DNA from: Anseranas semipalmata
Taxonomy: Eukaryota; Chordata; Aves; Anseriformes; Anseranatidae
Reading direction: 5' to 3'
NCBI GenBank assembly: GCA_013399115.1
Contig: VXAA01000956.1
Location: forward strand, 2,832-66,831
DNA: 64,000 nt
Shown here: piece by piece, positions 24,110 through 36,100 of the stretch
How positions within the stretch are numbered: the first letter of the stretch is position 1
Layout: every line of letters begins with the position of its first letter
Position numbers and translations under genes: made by a program
The notes under the pieces: model-generated
The model's input: only the letters and a program-made list of their open reading frames with translations
The model's database searches: none
What the model was told of the DNA's origin: nothing

Positions 24110-24480
24110 GGAGTACACAACATCCAACACTAAAGCTCTCTCTTGTGGTCGTGATATGCAAATACATGGACTTTATTAGAGGCAAACATGGTTCATAAAA
24201 TACTTCAGCAAAACACAAAGCTCGTGAGGAGTTGAGAAATCATGTCTTAATTTTATGTTTAACTACGCTGACAGTTTCTACTCCTACTTCTAAACCGAGG
24301 ATGTTTATTATGGAAATTATTGGCATCCATTACTCTTCCAACGTCAAATCTGTTAAGTACTTGAGAAACTCCATCCTTTTAAATGAGAGGTTGCATTTTT
24401 CACATCTATCACTGAAATATTAAAAAAGCCTATTCAGGTGCTTATAGCCACAACCTTTCCACCGTGTTTGAATATCCAGC
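24110..24480. promoter_or_regulatory. candidate conserved non-coding element
   Basis: Includes a perfect POU octamer ATGCAAAT (24156-24163), TCTTAATTTTATG, GGAAATTATTGGCATCC, CATCCATTACTC and GAGGTTGCATTTTTCAC. There are no simple repeats over about 350 bases. This is one of the strongest enhancer-like stretches by eye. Confidence 0.35.
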
Positions 24481-25620
24481 TTAGTTATAGGTTAGTTATA
24501 AGACTTGTTTGTGTTTGCGTGCCGAACCTCTGCAGCCACGAGGGCCAGGAGAGCCTGGGAACATCAAGAAAGTGCAGTGTGAGATGATGAATATGGAAAA
24601 CAACTGGACACCCATTAGTTCTGCAGAAGCAGAACCAGTTCCCCACAGATGAAAGCTGACTCATGTGACATTTTTCTGACAGTGAGCACTGTCTCTGCTG
24701 ATTAAGAAATTGTCTGATCAGATAGTGAAAGTCCCAGTGAGCTGCCGTGTCATCTCCTGGCAGTGCCGATATTTCATGCCGCCGGGAATCCTGGCTCGTC
24801 TGAATCCCTTTGTTCTGGCACCAAGCTGGGTTTGAGTTTGGTCTTTCCTTGGCCAGAGGGGAGCTAGGAACAAAACATTACGAACAAATCTGGATTAGTT
24901 TACAGATGCTCCCTAAATGCCTTGAGGTGGTCAGAAAGTCTCTGGGGGCCGTGGAGCACAGGCTTCCCTGCTGTTTGGCGGTGTCAGAGGTGAAAGCACC
25001 GAGCTGCCCTGAGCGCCGTCTGTCAGATCAGCGGGGCTGCACAGCACAGCACGAAGGCTATCTGCCAGCCCATGATGGGAAATGTCTCGTTCAGCGAAAG
25101 TACACTTTGAGCAGTGCCAAGGTGCTGCTGCATTTGCTTTTCCTCCTGATGATAGGGAAAACAAAAGAGGGAAAAAATCTTCCAAAGGGACTGAGGCATG
25201 GAGAAGATGTAAATACCTCCTTCCAGTAACAGAGCAGAGAGGATGCTGGAGCCAGGGGAGGAATGAGAGGGTCTGAAGAAGCTTGTGAGCCTTACCAAAG
25301 GTGCAAGGAAAAGTGGCACAGGGGATGGCATTTGGGGTGAGGGTTGGGCACTGGAGTCAAATAGAGGGAAGCCTGGGGGCGGGGGAGGGGGGGAGGTGCT
25401 TTTCTGGGCTGTCTGGCATGTGGCTTCAGAACCCACAGCCAAGTGTCCCCATCCCTCTCCTAGTGCAGCTTCACCCAGCAGCCGCAGCCCTCCACCGCTG
25501 CAAACCACCCCACTGACACCAGGGACCTACGTGAGAGCTGCGCACTCCAAAAGAGCCCCAGTCCCAGACCAAGCTGTCCCTGTGAGAATATATAGTTTTT
25601 CTTCTGTTTAACGCAGAATA
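24481..25620. other. GC-rich patch, no gene seen
   Basis: From about 24650 to 25600 the sequence becomes GC-richer with scattered CpG (for example around 24760-24790, 25005-25040 and 25480-25540) and ends in a G-quadruplex-prone run. Several overlapping frames of 84-161 codons exist on both strands (24810-25229 plus, 25023-25508 minus), as expected in GC-rich DNA with few stop codons. None has a recognisable motif. Confidence 0.55.
25366..25393 (+). other. G-quadruplex-prone sequence
   Basis: GGG (25366-25368), then six bases, GGGGG (25375-25379), C, GGGGG (25381-25385), A, and seven G (25387-25393). Two one-base loops and long G-runs make this the strongest quadruplex candidate in the window, placed inside the local GC-rich patch. 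Confidence 0.7.
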
Positions 25621-25981
25621 GAACTTCCACCTTTACGGCACATTGAAACACAGGTCTCCTTTTCTTTGTATTATGATCCCAGCAGCTCTAAAACAGAAAA
25701 GCAATTTTATGGGAAGTTTTGAAAGCCTAGAGCACCTTGTCTTCTGTGGAGTTCAGAAAAAAAAAAAAAGTTTTCAATAATTCAAAAAGTGTTGTGAAAT
25801 GTTCCTGAGATTTGAAATGCTGTGGACTTACCACTTCATTTTCCTTTCTCCTCTTTTGTTATTCCACACCACAAAATGGATGGTGTTCAGATCATTTCCC
25901 TTTTTCTGTTTCATGTTTAGTGGATGTTCCAAACTTGACCAGTTTTGGAAAGTTAGAAGGTGACCAAGTAAATAAAATGTC

Positions 25982-26000
25982 AATAAATAAATAAATAAAT
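25982..26000. repeat. (AAAT)n microsatellite
   Basis: About four to five AAAT units following a single C. Confidence 0.8.
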
Positions 26001-26259
26001 GTCTATTTTCTCTGCTGACATTGAAAATGCAAAATAATTTTGAAGGTTAGATTTTGGCATTTTTTCATCTTCTGTAGGTATTTTGGTTGTTTTCCAATCG
26101 CTCATTTAAAATAGAAGCGTAGTGTTTCAAGTGGACAATCTCATCTAGCTCTGATTATCTAAACTATGGAGGGGTCACTTACACACTAACAGAGCTGACT
26201 TTTTAACACAAATCCAGGACTTGAAGCAAGATGGCAGGATGAGGCTGCACTCTGCCTTA

Positions 26260-26580
26260 CTGCAAAGCTGCTTATTAAAACTCATTTCATTTTGAACGAG
26301 GCTTTTATTTTCCTTATTGTTTTAAAACAAACAATAATTTTTCCTAGGCAATTACAAAATAACAATTCAAAAAGACTGGAAGAACGGGTCTGTTGAATGA
26401 ATCTGGGCATACCTGCGATTGTTTTGAATCACTCCTGCTTTGCTAGAAAGGAACAATTTAAAAGATCGACATGCATGCAGGGCTTCATCCTCTGAATCAT
26501 TGGCTCCTTTTAATGGCAACTAACAGCTAAATTGTGTTGGAGAGTGCTTATTAAAGGTGAGGAAGCTCTTAGCTTCTGCC
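26260..26580. promoter_or_regulatory. candidate conserved non-coding element with an inverted SOX-type pair
   Basis: TTATTGTTT (26314-26322) and AAACAATAA (26329-26337) form a perfect 9-base inverted repeat around six bases; each arm contains the SOX core ATTGT/ACAAT. Further motifs are AGGCAATTAC, GCGATTGTTTTGAATC and GAACAATTTAAAAG, so ACAAT/ATTGT cores recur across 150 bases. SOX HMG proteins bind such cores, some as dimers on inverted sites; use here is inferred. Confidence 0.35.
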
Positions 26581-27390
26581 AGGGCTAGATCCTTTGTCCT
26601 GTGTTGATCCAAAATGCAGCATAGATGATCAGAAATGACTTAACACACAGAAGCATGATAGTGGGGTTAAGAAAACAGAGCTAACAGGCATGCAAAATGA
26701 AAACTGGGAATGCTGCTGACTTCTTTTAAAAATTAAGGCACAATGAAGGGCTTTCTTAATTAAGTTTCTTTAGAAGTTAATTTACCAAAACATTCTGCTA
26801 AGAAAAGAAATGTGAAAAAACACGATCATCCCCCAGTGTTGTGACAGTTATTTTTTTGTCCCCAGAGCTGCAAGTTAAAACCCCCAACAGAAAATGCCAG
26901 GAAAGCATCACACGCAGTGCTGATGGAGTCTCCTCAAAGCCCACAGATACCAGCGGGCAGTTCTATTTATCAGTTCTGTTATCCTCTGTGGACTTTGGAC
27001 CAAGCTCTCTGATTTAGAGCAGCAGTTTTCAGGAGGCAAGGAAAAAAGGGGTTTGAACTTCTCAAACTCGGAAGCATGTTTGTGAGATGGTTGGGTCTGT
27101 GCTGCAACCACATTAGCGCTGCTTTGGGGAGCTGCAGCTGAGCCAGGCAAGCAGAGAGCAGCCAGGGCTTATCACAGCTGAAGGGGTTCAGAAAGGGATC
27201 TGCTGAAAAAACTCAAAACTGGACTAGCACCCACCCTGATCATATAGAAATGGGCAAGTTTGCCTGTGTTTATGGGATAAATGTGTTCTGGTCCTGATCC
27301 GTAGCTGGGGAAGTCACATGGAGCTACCTTCCAGTCTTTTTCCTGCAGTTACATTTTCAAAGACAAACGTATGCTCTCAGAAAAACAAGA

Positions 27391-27430
27391 CAAAGCAAAG
27401 CAAAACAAAACAAAACAAAAAAAAAAAAAC
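27391..27430. repeat. (CAAAA)n and poly(A) simple sequence
   Basis: CAAAA-type units grading into a 13-base A run. Low-complexity sequence. Confidence 0.8.
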
Positions 27431-28079
27431 AGAGAAAGGAAAATCGTATCAGAAATCAAAACATGTAATTACAATAAAGCCAATTTTTTTTTCTGCTTGT
27501 ACATATGCCTTTATACCCTTGCATAGATCTTTTTTTGTTGTTGTTGTTCACAATAGCAGAAAATCTCAGACCACAGAGATCTGATTTTTACAAGAAGAAA
27601 GTGATTCATTTATTAAGGTCTGAAATTTTTAAAAGTTGTCCCAAGACCTACTCTATAATTTTCCTGGTGTTTTTTTTTTTAAGTTGGAGCTGAAAATGGA
27701 AGTGATTATGAATGGCAGAGTTTACAAAGAGATTATTATAGCTATTATTAATGTATATATTCAGCCGGACATATGTTTGGATAGTAGACCTGGTTTTTCT
27801 TCTTTGTCCTGTAACACCCTGTGAACAACTCATATGTGTTGGTGGATTGTTGTGTGCTTGCTCAGAAAAATGCATAGTTCATACTGAAAAACAAGCCCTT
27901 GTGTTTTGCCAGAAATAAAAGAAACTGCAGATGAGCAGCTCCAAAGCTGGGGACAGGTGATTTAAATTTACCAGTAACACTGTCTTTATAACTGTTGACT
28001 TTTGAAAGTATGAGAGGAATGAAACGGAACATTTCCTTGGTTTAATTCCCTGGTGTCATTCCTCATTATAATGTAATTT

Positions 28080-28240
28080 AAGCACTGCGTTTTATATTGT
28101 TGCTTTGTAGGTTGCCTGTTTTTAAAGGTATACTGTCACATAAAATCAAACAATGCTTTACCTTTGCAATGAATAACACTTCCAGCTACTAAAGCTGATT
28201 GTTAAAATGCCATGTTAGTTCATTCCATAAATCACTAGTG
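28080..28240. promoter_or_regulatory. candidate conserved non-coding element
   Basis: Motif-rich, repeat-free sequence directly left of a fossil repeat: GTAATTTAAGCACTGCG, ATTGTTGCTTTG, AAATCAAACAATGC, GCAATGAATAACAC and GCTGATTGTTAAAATGCC. Recurrent ATTGT/ACAAT cores again suggest SOX-type sites. Inference from texture. Confidence 0.27.
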
Positions 28241-28303
28241 AAATCCTGACTGTACTGAAATCAATGGAGGTTTGCCACCAGCTCCGTGGGGCCAGAATTT
28301 AGC
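28238..28303. repeat. worn palindromic-family repeat
   Basis: GTGAAATCCTGAC at the left and GTGGGGCCAGAATTTA at the right are diverged inverted arms around CTGAAATCAATGGAGGTTTGCC. This matches the layout of a common sauropsid repeat whose arms read TGAAATCCTGGCCCCA and whose centre reads TGAAGTCAATGGGAGTTTTGCC. I do not assign a family name. Confidence 0.5.
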
Positions 28304-28495
28304 CTCCAGGCTTGATGAATATCCAAAGTGAACAATATCTCCAATTACTTTCTTAGGTTGGGCAAGTGCATTCCTCACTCCCGCTCCTTTCCTGCTTTCA
28401 TTGTCCCCCACATCTTCGATGGGGCACTTGGGCTGCTGGGTTGTCAGTCTGATGAGCTGCCAAGAGGCAGTCTGCTGCACGGGTGGTGAGGAGCT

Positions 28496-28645
28496 TCATC
28501 CTGCAAACACTTCAGCACATACAGCGCTTTATCATAGAGGTGATTCCATTGGAGCCGTAGGCCAGCTTTGTCATAAGTGACATAGCTGTGGCTGAAGTTA
28601 TTACCCATTTTACATCCCTGTGTCAGACACAGAAACAAAGCACAA
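28496..28645 (-). mobile_element. MIR-like SINE fragment, minus strand
   Basis: Read on the minus strand the order is TTTGTTTCTGTGTC, GATGTAAAATGGGTAATAAC, about 65 bases of diverged sequence, then ATAAAGCGCTGTATG. That is the order and spacing of the MIR-type 3' half (CATCTGTAAAATGGGGATAATA then GTAAAGCGCTT). More diverged than the copy at 22456. Confidence 0.48.
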
Positions 28646-30530
28646 AATGTTTTCTCTTTTCATTTACTAAGGGAGTGCATAATAAGCTCAGTACTTATTT
28701 ATGTTGCCTTAGACAATGAGGGGAAAATATTTTGCTCTTTGTTTTTGCCCAGATCATTCTAATTGCCTTCTGGAAAGTTCACTTCATAAAAGGAAAACAC
28801 ATTTGAAATCATAGCTGGGAAGTTCATCACTTATAGATTTGAAAAGCAGCATTTGTTCCTCTAATCAAGCTTTCCAGGACTGATGTGTTCACTACAGTAC
28901 ATTTACTCATGCTTCATCTAATTTAAATAGCAATCATGTCTATTTAATGCCATTATTTAAAAATTAGAAATAAGCCTGAGACAAATTCTCAGATCTTACC
29001 TCCCCATAGCTCCAGCAAGTTTTGGCCCAAACTCAGAGGTTTATACTGTATCGCATACAAGCTTTAGGAGAGGGAGTGGGAAAAGGAGAGAGCTGAATGT
29101 CATATGAAGGCATCAGTTCTGAGTCTTCCCTTATCACTGTCATCCCGGGATCAGGGAGCCAGGCAGTTTGTCTCTCTGCAACCTCTGCTGCTGTTTAAAA
29201 AAAATGGGATGCAAGCAGCACCCTGCCTAAGACTCATCTGGCAAGCAAGGTGCCAAGGTGCAGCATTGCTGGGACTCCTGCAGGTACGTGGGGTAGAAGT
29301 GTTCCCTTTAAAATGCTTTTCAGCACAAGTCCGTGGGCTTATTTCATTGCTGTCTCAAAGCCTGGAATCAAACACAGAGTGTATCGGATGTCTCCAGCAG
29401 CAACTAAACTCATGCACTCTTGTAAATCTCCCTCGTAATCCCCCTGCTGCTGACACTTTATTAGCCAGGCATTCCGGGCTGTGCTTTACTGGGGCACCTC
29501 TAAGTGATTGCAGATGGTATTGCTGTGCTAGGGTTCAGATGTGCTACCAAATAGCTGTCTTCATATTTTCCATGCTCTGCCTCGTTTGTCAGATTGGTTT
29601 TAACCCTGTTGTGTTCAGCACACTGCCCACCTCAACTAAGGAGCCATAGGTGGACAGTACACGTAAGCAAATACCAGGTATTCTCGTTGCTGTGTAGATA
29701 CTCCTCTCTGCTGTACCAGGGAAACTCCTTAAGCTTAAAAACTCAATGCATTGAATTGCCAGCAATAAACGCGGAGCAGTGTGAGGAGGAGACGTGCCAG
29801 TCTTTGAGGGCACATCAGTGGGGGAAAGGTGGGAACTGCAGACAGCTGCCCAAAGCAGCAGAGATAAGAGGTGATGAATCCACACCATGTACATTTGTTG
29901 GCTCAGATACAGCATAGCTCCGATTCTCAGCAGGTCTCAGTAGTGCACAGGCATTGGCTAAGCTAGAGGAAGTTTCTGGATTAATAGTTCCTATTAGTAC
30001 CATGTTAACATAAATCCATTGCATCCAGACCTAAACTGCTTTGTAACATGCAGACCTGCCTGGATCTCTGCTCTGAGCTGCCCCATGCTTTCATCTCTGG
30101 GTTGGTGCTGGAGGGAGAATTCCAGTTTGCCCACAGCCCCTTTTGCTAGGATATCTGCAGTGAGGAGAGCATACACAGTGCTGTCTTGTTTCCTATCCAA
30201 TCTTGACCCAAGCATCCTCTGAGCATCTACACAGAAGGATACTGAGAAGTTGACTTTTCTATCTCTCTGTGCCTTTTGGTAACAAGGATCCTTCGATAGA
30301 TACATTCCTGACAAATACAGGCTGGAGGTCTTGGCTGTCCATCTGGTCTTTACATTCTATGCTGCTAATCCTGCATAATCGGCATAAGGTCCACAGTGCT
30401 GGACAGGATAAACTGCAATCTCACACCTTTCTTAACGAACTGGAGTCAGCTCTACCCACAGTGTTAATTTAGTTTTTTTCTCTTCAAGTTAATACCAAAC
30501 TAAAGCTCTTCCACTGCTTGTTTTTTTTTT

Positions 30531-30547
30531 TTTTTTTCAAATCATGT
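30531..30547. repeat. poly(T) tract, 17 bases
   Basis: Seventeen consecutive T followed by CAAATC. Simple homopolymer. Confidence 0.9.
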
Positions 30548-30809
30548 ATGTGAAATAGAGTGTGTTTTATTCATATATGATGGTTTTACTCATACAAAGT
30601 AATGAGAATCCCAGACGGTATCTGCAAGTACTTCAGCATTAACAGCTATTTGTGAGTAATGGCCTTTTGGATTTCATGCTGGAGAAGCAATGCTGGTTGA
30701 AGGAAGCAGTGTTAGAAATTTCCTGGAAATGGGCATACATTCCAAGTAGTATCCAGGGAATCTGTTGTCCCAACACTAGAATAGTCACCATATAAATTGC
30801 TTAAAAGGG

Positions 30810-31030
30810 AATTTTTAAAATCAAGGCACAGCACTTGTATATTTTAAACCATTAGTTTAACTAATTGCTTTGCCTGAGAAATGCATGCTGCAACCATTAA
30901 AACACCTAAAGAAGGCTCATAATTGTCTAGTGAAATGTATACAACTGTTTTTATAACAGCTATTTTATAGAAGCTCTGATTTCTCTGATTCAATTGAGTA
31001 TAATAAAGACAGCAAGCCTGTGACAGACAA
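30810..31030. promoter_or_regulatory. candidate conserved non-coding element
   Basis: AT-rich but complex: TTAGTTTAACTAATTGC (partly palindromic), GCTCATAATTGTCTAG, TTTTTATAACAGC and GATTCAATTGAGTATAATAAAG. No simple repeats. Enhancer-like texture only. Confidence 0.28.
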
Positions 31031-31527
31031 GTTGTGTCACCTGTGTTTCCAGATGGGACACAGTATGGAAAGGCTTGCTCATCTTTACTATTAGTTTAGC
31101 TCTATTAACCCATATTGCCTGGAGTAAATAGGTGACTATCAAGCAAGAGCAATGGGAATTTCACTTATGATTCATGCTTTTTCCATCCATCCAAACAAGC
31201 CCTGCTAAGCTGCTTTACTCCATAAACTGGACTGCACAAGTAATATGATGAAAAGCGTCATAATTTATATCCTGAAGAACATATGTCTTCCATATTGATA
31301 CGTTAGCAAGTCCCACATTTTGGCTAAAAGATTTAGCCAAGTTAGGCATATGTGTTATTGTGGTTAATATGAATTTGTTCTCTACATATGGGCAGCAGGC
31401 TGATCTCACATCTTGTACTCAGCAAGACTTACTGTATTATCATGGATGATTAAATACACATAAATTAAACATACAGCCAACAGTGGCTCTTTTACTAGAA
31501 GAACACTGTTGTTCATGCATTATTACA

Positions 31528-31632
31528 GCCAAATTTTCAAAAGAAATCAGCTCCCAGCTAGATTCCAGAAGAAGCAGTCTGATTTTTAGAGCAACTCAAC
31601 ATCTTACATGCTGAGCTTCTGAAAATTTGGCC
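31528..31632. mobile_element. short non-autonomous inverted-repeat element
   Basis: The left end GCCAAATTTTCAAAAG and the right end CTTCTGAAAATTTGGC (31617-31632) are inverted copies with one mismatch in 16. Inside, AATCAGCTCCCAGC near the left arm and CATGCTGAGC near the right arm fit the abundant sauropsid repeat whose arms read GGCCAGATTTTCAAAAGTGCTCAGCA. No coding capacity in 105 bases. Called a short non-autonomous palindromic element; the family name and transposition mechanism are uncertain. Confidence 0.6.
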
Positions 31633-33100
31633 ATGACTACAGTTCTACTCCACCACTCTTTTGACAATAGTTCATGGTAATGTATTGACCATGAGATCTT
31701 CTGACATTTCTTATGATCCTGTATTTTGCTCTCTATGAAGACATGTTTCTTCAGATTGAAAAGGAAAAAACATTCTCCAGTATTGCAGGAAACTAAGAAG
31801 CTGGTGGTATCTCCTGCTCTGTTCATATGTGCTACATAGTTTTGATCTCTGTCACCAAAGGTTTTAAGTAGATATTTTCTGGGTGTTGTGGGCTGTGTAT
31901 TTCATAGCTTCCAGTGTATGAGTTGTCCTACCAACCTCATGGACCAAATATCTATTGCATAGCTGTAAGGGACTGAAGGGAACTGAACTCCTGTAGTGGG
32001 TTGCTTTAAACCATAAAGGTATCACTGCCTAATGCTGCTGATCAACAGAACTGATCATCATGTACGACCTCAACAATTATCTTTAGCTGAAAAGACAGAG
32101 ACTTTGTGCATTTGGTGCACAAAACTCAGCTGTATTTTTTCCTGTTGAAAAGTTCTAGGTTGTAGTGTCTTTGATATTCCTTTTTGGAAGCAGATCATTT
32201 CCCGTAGAATGCAAAATTGCCTATATAGAGAGCATTTCTGAGGAATATGCCAGAGCCAAATGTGTTTTCCTATGCCATTAACATATGGTTATGCTAGAAG
32301 AAGAAAAAACACAAATACCTTATTTAGCTTGATACATACTACACAAGTTAAACAGTGTTGTAGGCCAGCATGAGTGGCATTTATTTTAGGGGACCTTACA
32401 GCTATAGCTACTGTAAAAAAAAAAACTTTTCTAGTTGAGAGAGCTGGCCTGAATTTCTTGCTATGCCAAAAAAGGTGGCAATGCAATGTTAGTAATATCA
32501 GTCAGCTAAAGGAAGAGTATTCTGATCGCTAAAAACTGATCAGCTCTATATGATGTAAGTGAAATGTGTGTTCATGCATAATGTTACACTTGCATCTACA
32601 TATGACAGATATGAATAGTGGCAGTGCGAATTTAAAAAGTAATATCATCCATTTTGCTTAGGTATATTTGAGGCTTTGGGGGAGGGTGAGGGGGTGTCCA
32701 TACTCCACATGTTTGAGCTCTGGTCCTGCAAGATATTACAAACAGGTCACCAGCATAATGGATCTTAATAAATCTGTTTCCTTAAGATTTTCCATAATTA
32801 TTGTTGGATCTACTTTTGCTCTTATGTCAGCAGAAAGTGAGACAAGAAGATTTAAGTCCTTCTGTACCTGGGAAACATATAAAATTGCTTTGCTTATTTA
32901 TGCAAGTTTTAATCAGTGATTTCAGACCTGTGGAACACTCTCCAAAGCCCATCATCTGCCACATCAGCAGGTCAGAAAATACCATGTTCCTAAAGAAGCA
33001 ACTCAGAATGGGAGTTATTTTCCACTTTTTTGAGACCTTCCTCCACATTTCCTGCTTTCCTTTTCCCTTGCGGCCTCCGTTGAGAAGCATTGGGTAATGC

Positions 33101-36100
33101 CTAACCTAAATGTTGCTTTAGTCACACACCACTAGTCACCCAGAAACCATCGAATGTTATTAAACTGCAGTCATTTCTCCTTGGGTTCCATCAATTATCA
33201 AGACTAATGGTAGAAGGGTTCAGCCAAGGTTAGAGCACGTGTATGTCTCTGGGCCATGGGGAGCTCTGTATCATTGCTCTGAGCCAACATAGAAGGCACT
33301 GTGGATTTGACTGTTTCTAGGGCCATAAATCGAGGAACATGTAAGTTCCAGTGATTCCTAACTCTCCCTGTAGAAACAGTGAGGGAAGGAGGAGAATCAT
33401 CAACTAACATCAGCAAAAGGCTTCTCAGAGCAGTTCACGGTGATTTCTCTAATCTGGAGTACATCAGCAAGTTTGTTGCAAAAAACAGGCCATTTTGTCT
33501 TTATTTATATGCTCATCAGCTGCATTTTTCTTTTGAAGTGTTCTCTTCTGTGTGTTTCTCTTCCCATCACTGTCATGGCTCTTAAATTTGTCACTGCTGT
33601 GATTCCACAAGACAAGCCCTGATTCCCAGGACTCTGAGGACGGGGAGGAAAGATGAGGATCTGGGAGGGCAAGGGCTGAAGGTGAACAAACTGAGAGCAG
33701 CATGTCAGTCTTTGTATCACTGCTCTTTCCAGTTCTGCTGTTCTACCACCTCCTCATCCATGGCTCTGCTGAAGTTATGGTTTTGGTTGCACATGTCAAG
33801 TCCTTTCCCATACAGCTTTGAAAAAGGAAAAGACTTCTTTAACAACCTCAGGTAGGCACCCTCAAGATACTAATTTTCCTGCAAGTAGTGTGGATTTAGG
33901 GTTAGTACAGAATTTGGCTGTAAATTGGAAGGCACTTACAGATTTGCACAAAGGGAATTCAGTTTCAACCAGGTATACACTTACCTGTAAATGCAGTCTG
34001 ATTCTGTCTGTCCCTATTTGGCCATAATCTTGCTTCTACCAGACAACTTAAAGTAACATATGTGATGGTTTTGCATAGATTCTGAGGGTGAAGGAAACAA
34101 ATACAAATTTTAAGGTCTTTGGGGGCTGCCTATTATTAAAATGAGAAAATGGAAACCTAATTAAAGCAAAAGTTATGAAAAGCAATTTCACAATTTCCTT
34201 TCATTTGCCAGTAAAAGCATTTAGATTATATATGATAGTCTAACATTTGTTCAAAAGCCAGAATCCCACATAACTCAATATGAAGATCTATTTGTAGAAA
34301 ATGGTTAATCTCATTCAGTCTCTAAATTCAGATGTGAATCATGAATTCCAGCAAATTTCCCACAACAGCTGTATGTTAAAACCTTTCCCAGCTGTTATAA
34401 GTTTGTTCATTTTTCAAAGTTATTAAAGGATACGCCCCTGCTAATAATTCTCAGATCATGGTGAGATGCAAAAGGTTTATGTATTTCAACAGAATGCTAT
34501 TTTGCATTTACAGTTCTGCAGAGGGGAATGGCTTGTTATTTCCCATGAGGCTGATCAATACTAGCAGGAATAAAAATGGTGATAACTTAAAGTGTTCTTT
34601 GAAAAATTCTCCAGGACTTCAAACCATGAATAAAACATAAATGCAAACTTAAAATAAGTTAAACAACATAAAATGCAATTTTAAAACCTTAAACAAATAC
34701 CCTTGCCAAACCCAATAAGCTAGTTATGCCTTTTTAATTTGGCTGCAGTGACTTTAACTGGATCAGAACAACAAGGAAAATAAAGGAACCACAAAAATGC
34801 ATTCAGCTAGTGCAGCAAGAAGGTCCTTAGTGACCCGGTTCCAGCCACAGTGAGCTGCCAGTTCTTCAACCAGCCCAAACCTGAAAAATGCAATAGCCAT
34901 TTTGGGGCATGGCAGTTTGAACTTTCTGAATCCTGTTTTTGGATATGAAGGATTCTCCTTCTAAGAATAGGTATATCCACCTAACTGGGAAAACGCTCTT
35001 TTTCCATAGTTTGATGAACAAATCAAAAATGCTTTTCAGTTTGCAAAAAACACTGGGTTAACTGATTTTTTTCTTGCTTTTGAAGTTAACAATTTTTTCT
35101 AAGCTTTTAAAAGTACTTTTTCCAAGAACTATTTGCCCAGTTCAACACAAATTGGTGCACTGTGCCAACCACCATTTTTTTCTTTTAGCAGAGCTACTAT
35201 TCACAAAAAAATTCTTAAAAGTTTTATTGCAGACTTTTTAAATCACACAAACATACTTTCTTTCATTTAATTACCTCCCAATGCTGAGTTTTGCACTCTT
35301 GTTTCCTCCTGTGGTGGCCAATGTAACAATGATTCCTATTCATTGTAAATACCATCATTTTTCTTTGTTGAAGTTGGAAAACATAACTTCTAAAACTTTG
35401 ATCTTGTCAGTCGTATGATTCTGTGATCTTCTTTTCTCTTATCCAGAGCTCTGAGGATGTATGAAACTATCTGTAAAATAATAGCTCTTTCATATCTCTG
35501 GGCTACAACTAACCATTTTGTTTATGCAATTCCTGCTGATTTTATCTGTGTTAGTGTTTGGCACTTCTGCAAATTAGCACACAGATTGTGTATTGTGTCC
35601 CTGAAAAGGAGGAACATAATGGATGATCACTTAAAGAAAAAAAATTGTTTAAGGAAATTACTTTGCTCAAAGGGAATCAGTGGCAGTGACAGAGGTAGAA
35701 TCAGTTTTCCGGGACAATATCCAACTGCTTTTATCCAAAAGGCTGTCCTTTCTTTAACATTTTGCCTCATTCACTACAGAGCTTCCACAATTGCAGCAAA
35801 TGAAGCAGAGATCTTACAGACAAATTTTTGCTTTGATGTTCAGCCCTAATGAAAAGTAAGGCAAGCATCCTGTGACCTTGCATATACAATATGTGCACAC
35901 AGACAGCAGATCAAAACTCTCCTGCCACCTGTAATACTGTTTCTTCCCAATTTTGAGTGTTTGATTTTGCAGCCTTAATAACCTTTTAATGTGGGGAGCA
36001 GAGAGTTGATTTTGTTTTGGCTAATTTCCCAGGTAAACTGAAAACGCATGACAAAATGAGTTCTGTTCATCTCTATGGGAGGGATATCTATCGGGCCCTG

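Larger units (their letters stand above)
21481..24110. other. non-coding stretch with ancient repeats, no gene seen
   Basis: It contains a MIR-like tail (22456-22560), a palindromic-family repeat fragment (22797-22856), a conserved-looking stretch at about 23170-23320 (CCAATTAGTAAAGTAATTGAG) and a TA-rich low-complexity stretch at 23690-23762. Open frames of 110 and 132 codons (21495-21827, 22767-23165) carry no recognisable domain; the second overlaps the repeat fragment. Confidence 0.6.
25621..28960. other. non-coding stretch with candidate regulatory blocks, no gene seen
   Basis: AT-rich; open frames stay below 90 codons. It holds an (AAAT)n microsatellite (25982-26000), conserved-looking blocks at 26260-26580 and 28080-28240, a (CAAAA)n/poly(A) stretch at 27391-27430, a short (TTG)n at 27536-27549, and two fossil repeats at 28238-28303 and 28496-28645. 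Confidence 0.6.
28961..33100. other. non-coding stretch, no gene seen
   Basis: It includes a 181-codon open frame (29104-29649, plus strand) in moderately GC-rich DNA. That frame lacks any recognisable domain, signal peptide or Kozak context and is overlapped by other frames, so I leave it uncalled. It also has a poly(T) run (30531-30547), a conserved-looking block at 30810-31030, and an inverted-repeat element at 31528-31632. The rest is ordinary AT-rich sequence. Confidence 0.6.

Noticed and set aside
25023..25508. 161-codon minus-strand frame in the GC-rich patch
   Set aside because: Rich in proline, serine and glycine because of the C/G runs; the opposite strand is also open for over 100 codons. 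Not coding on this evidence.
29104..29649. 181-codon open frame, plus strand
   Set aside because: No family motif, signal peptide or clear start context; composition follows the surrounding DNA and other frames overlap it.
35417..35429. ATGATTCTGTGAT resembling the CR1 3'-terminal repeat
   Set aside because: Only about one and a half units and no CR1 3' sequence alongside.
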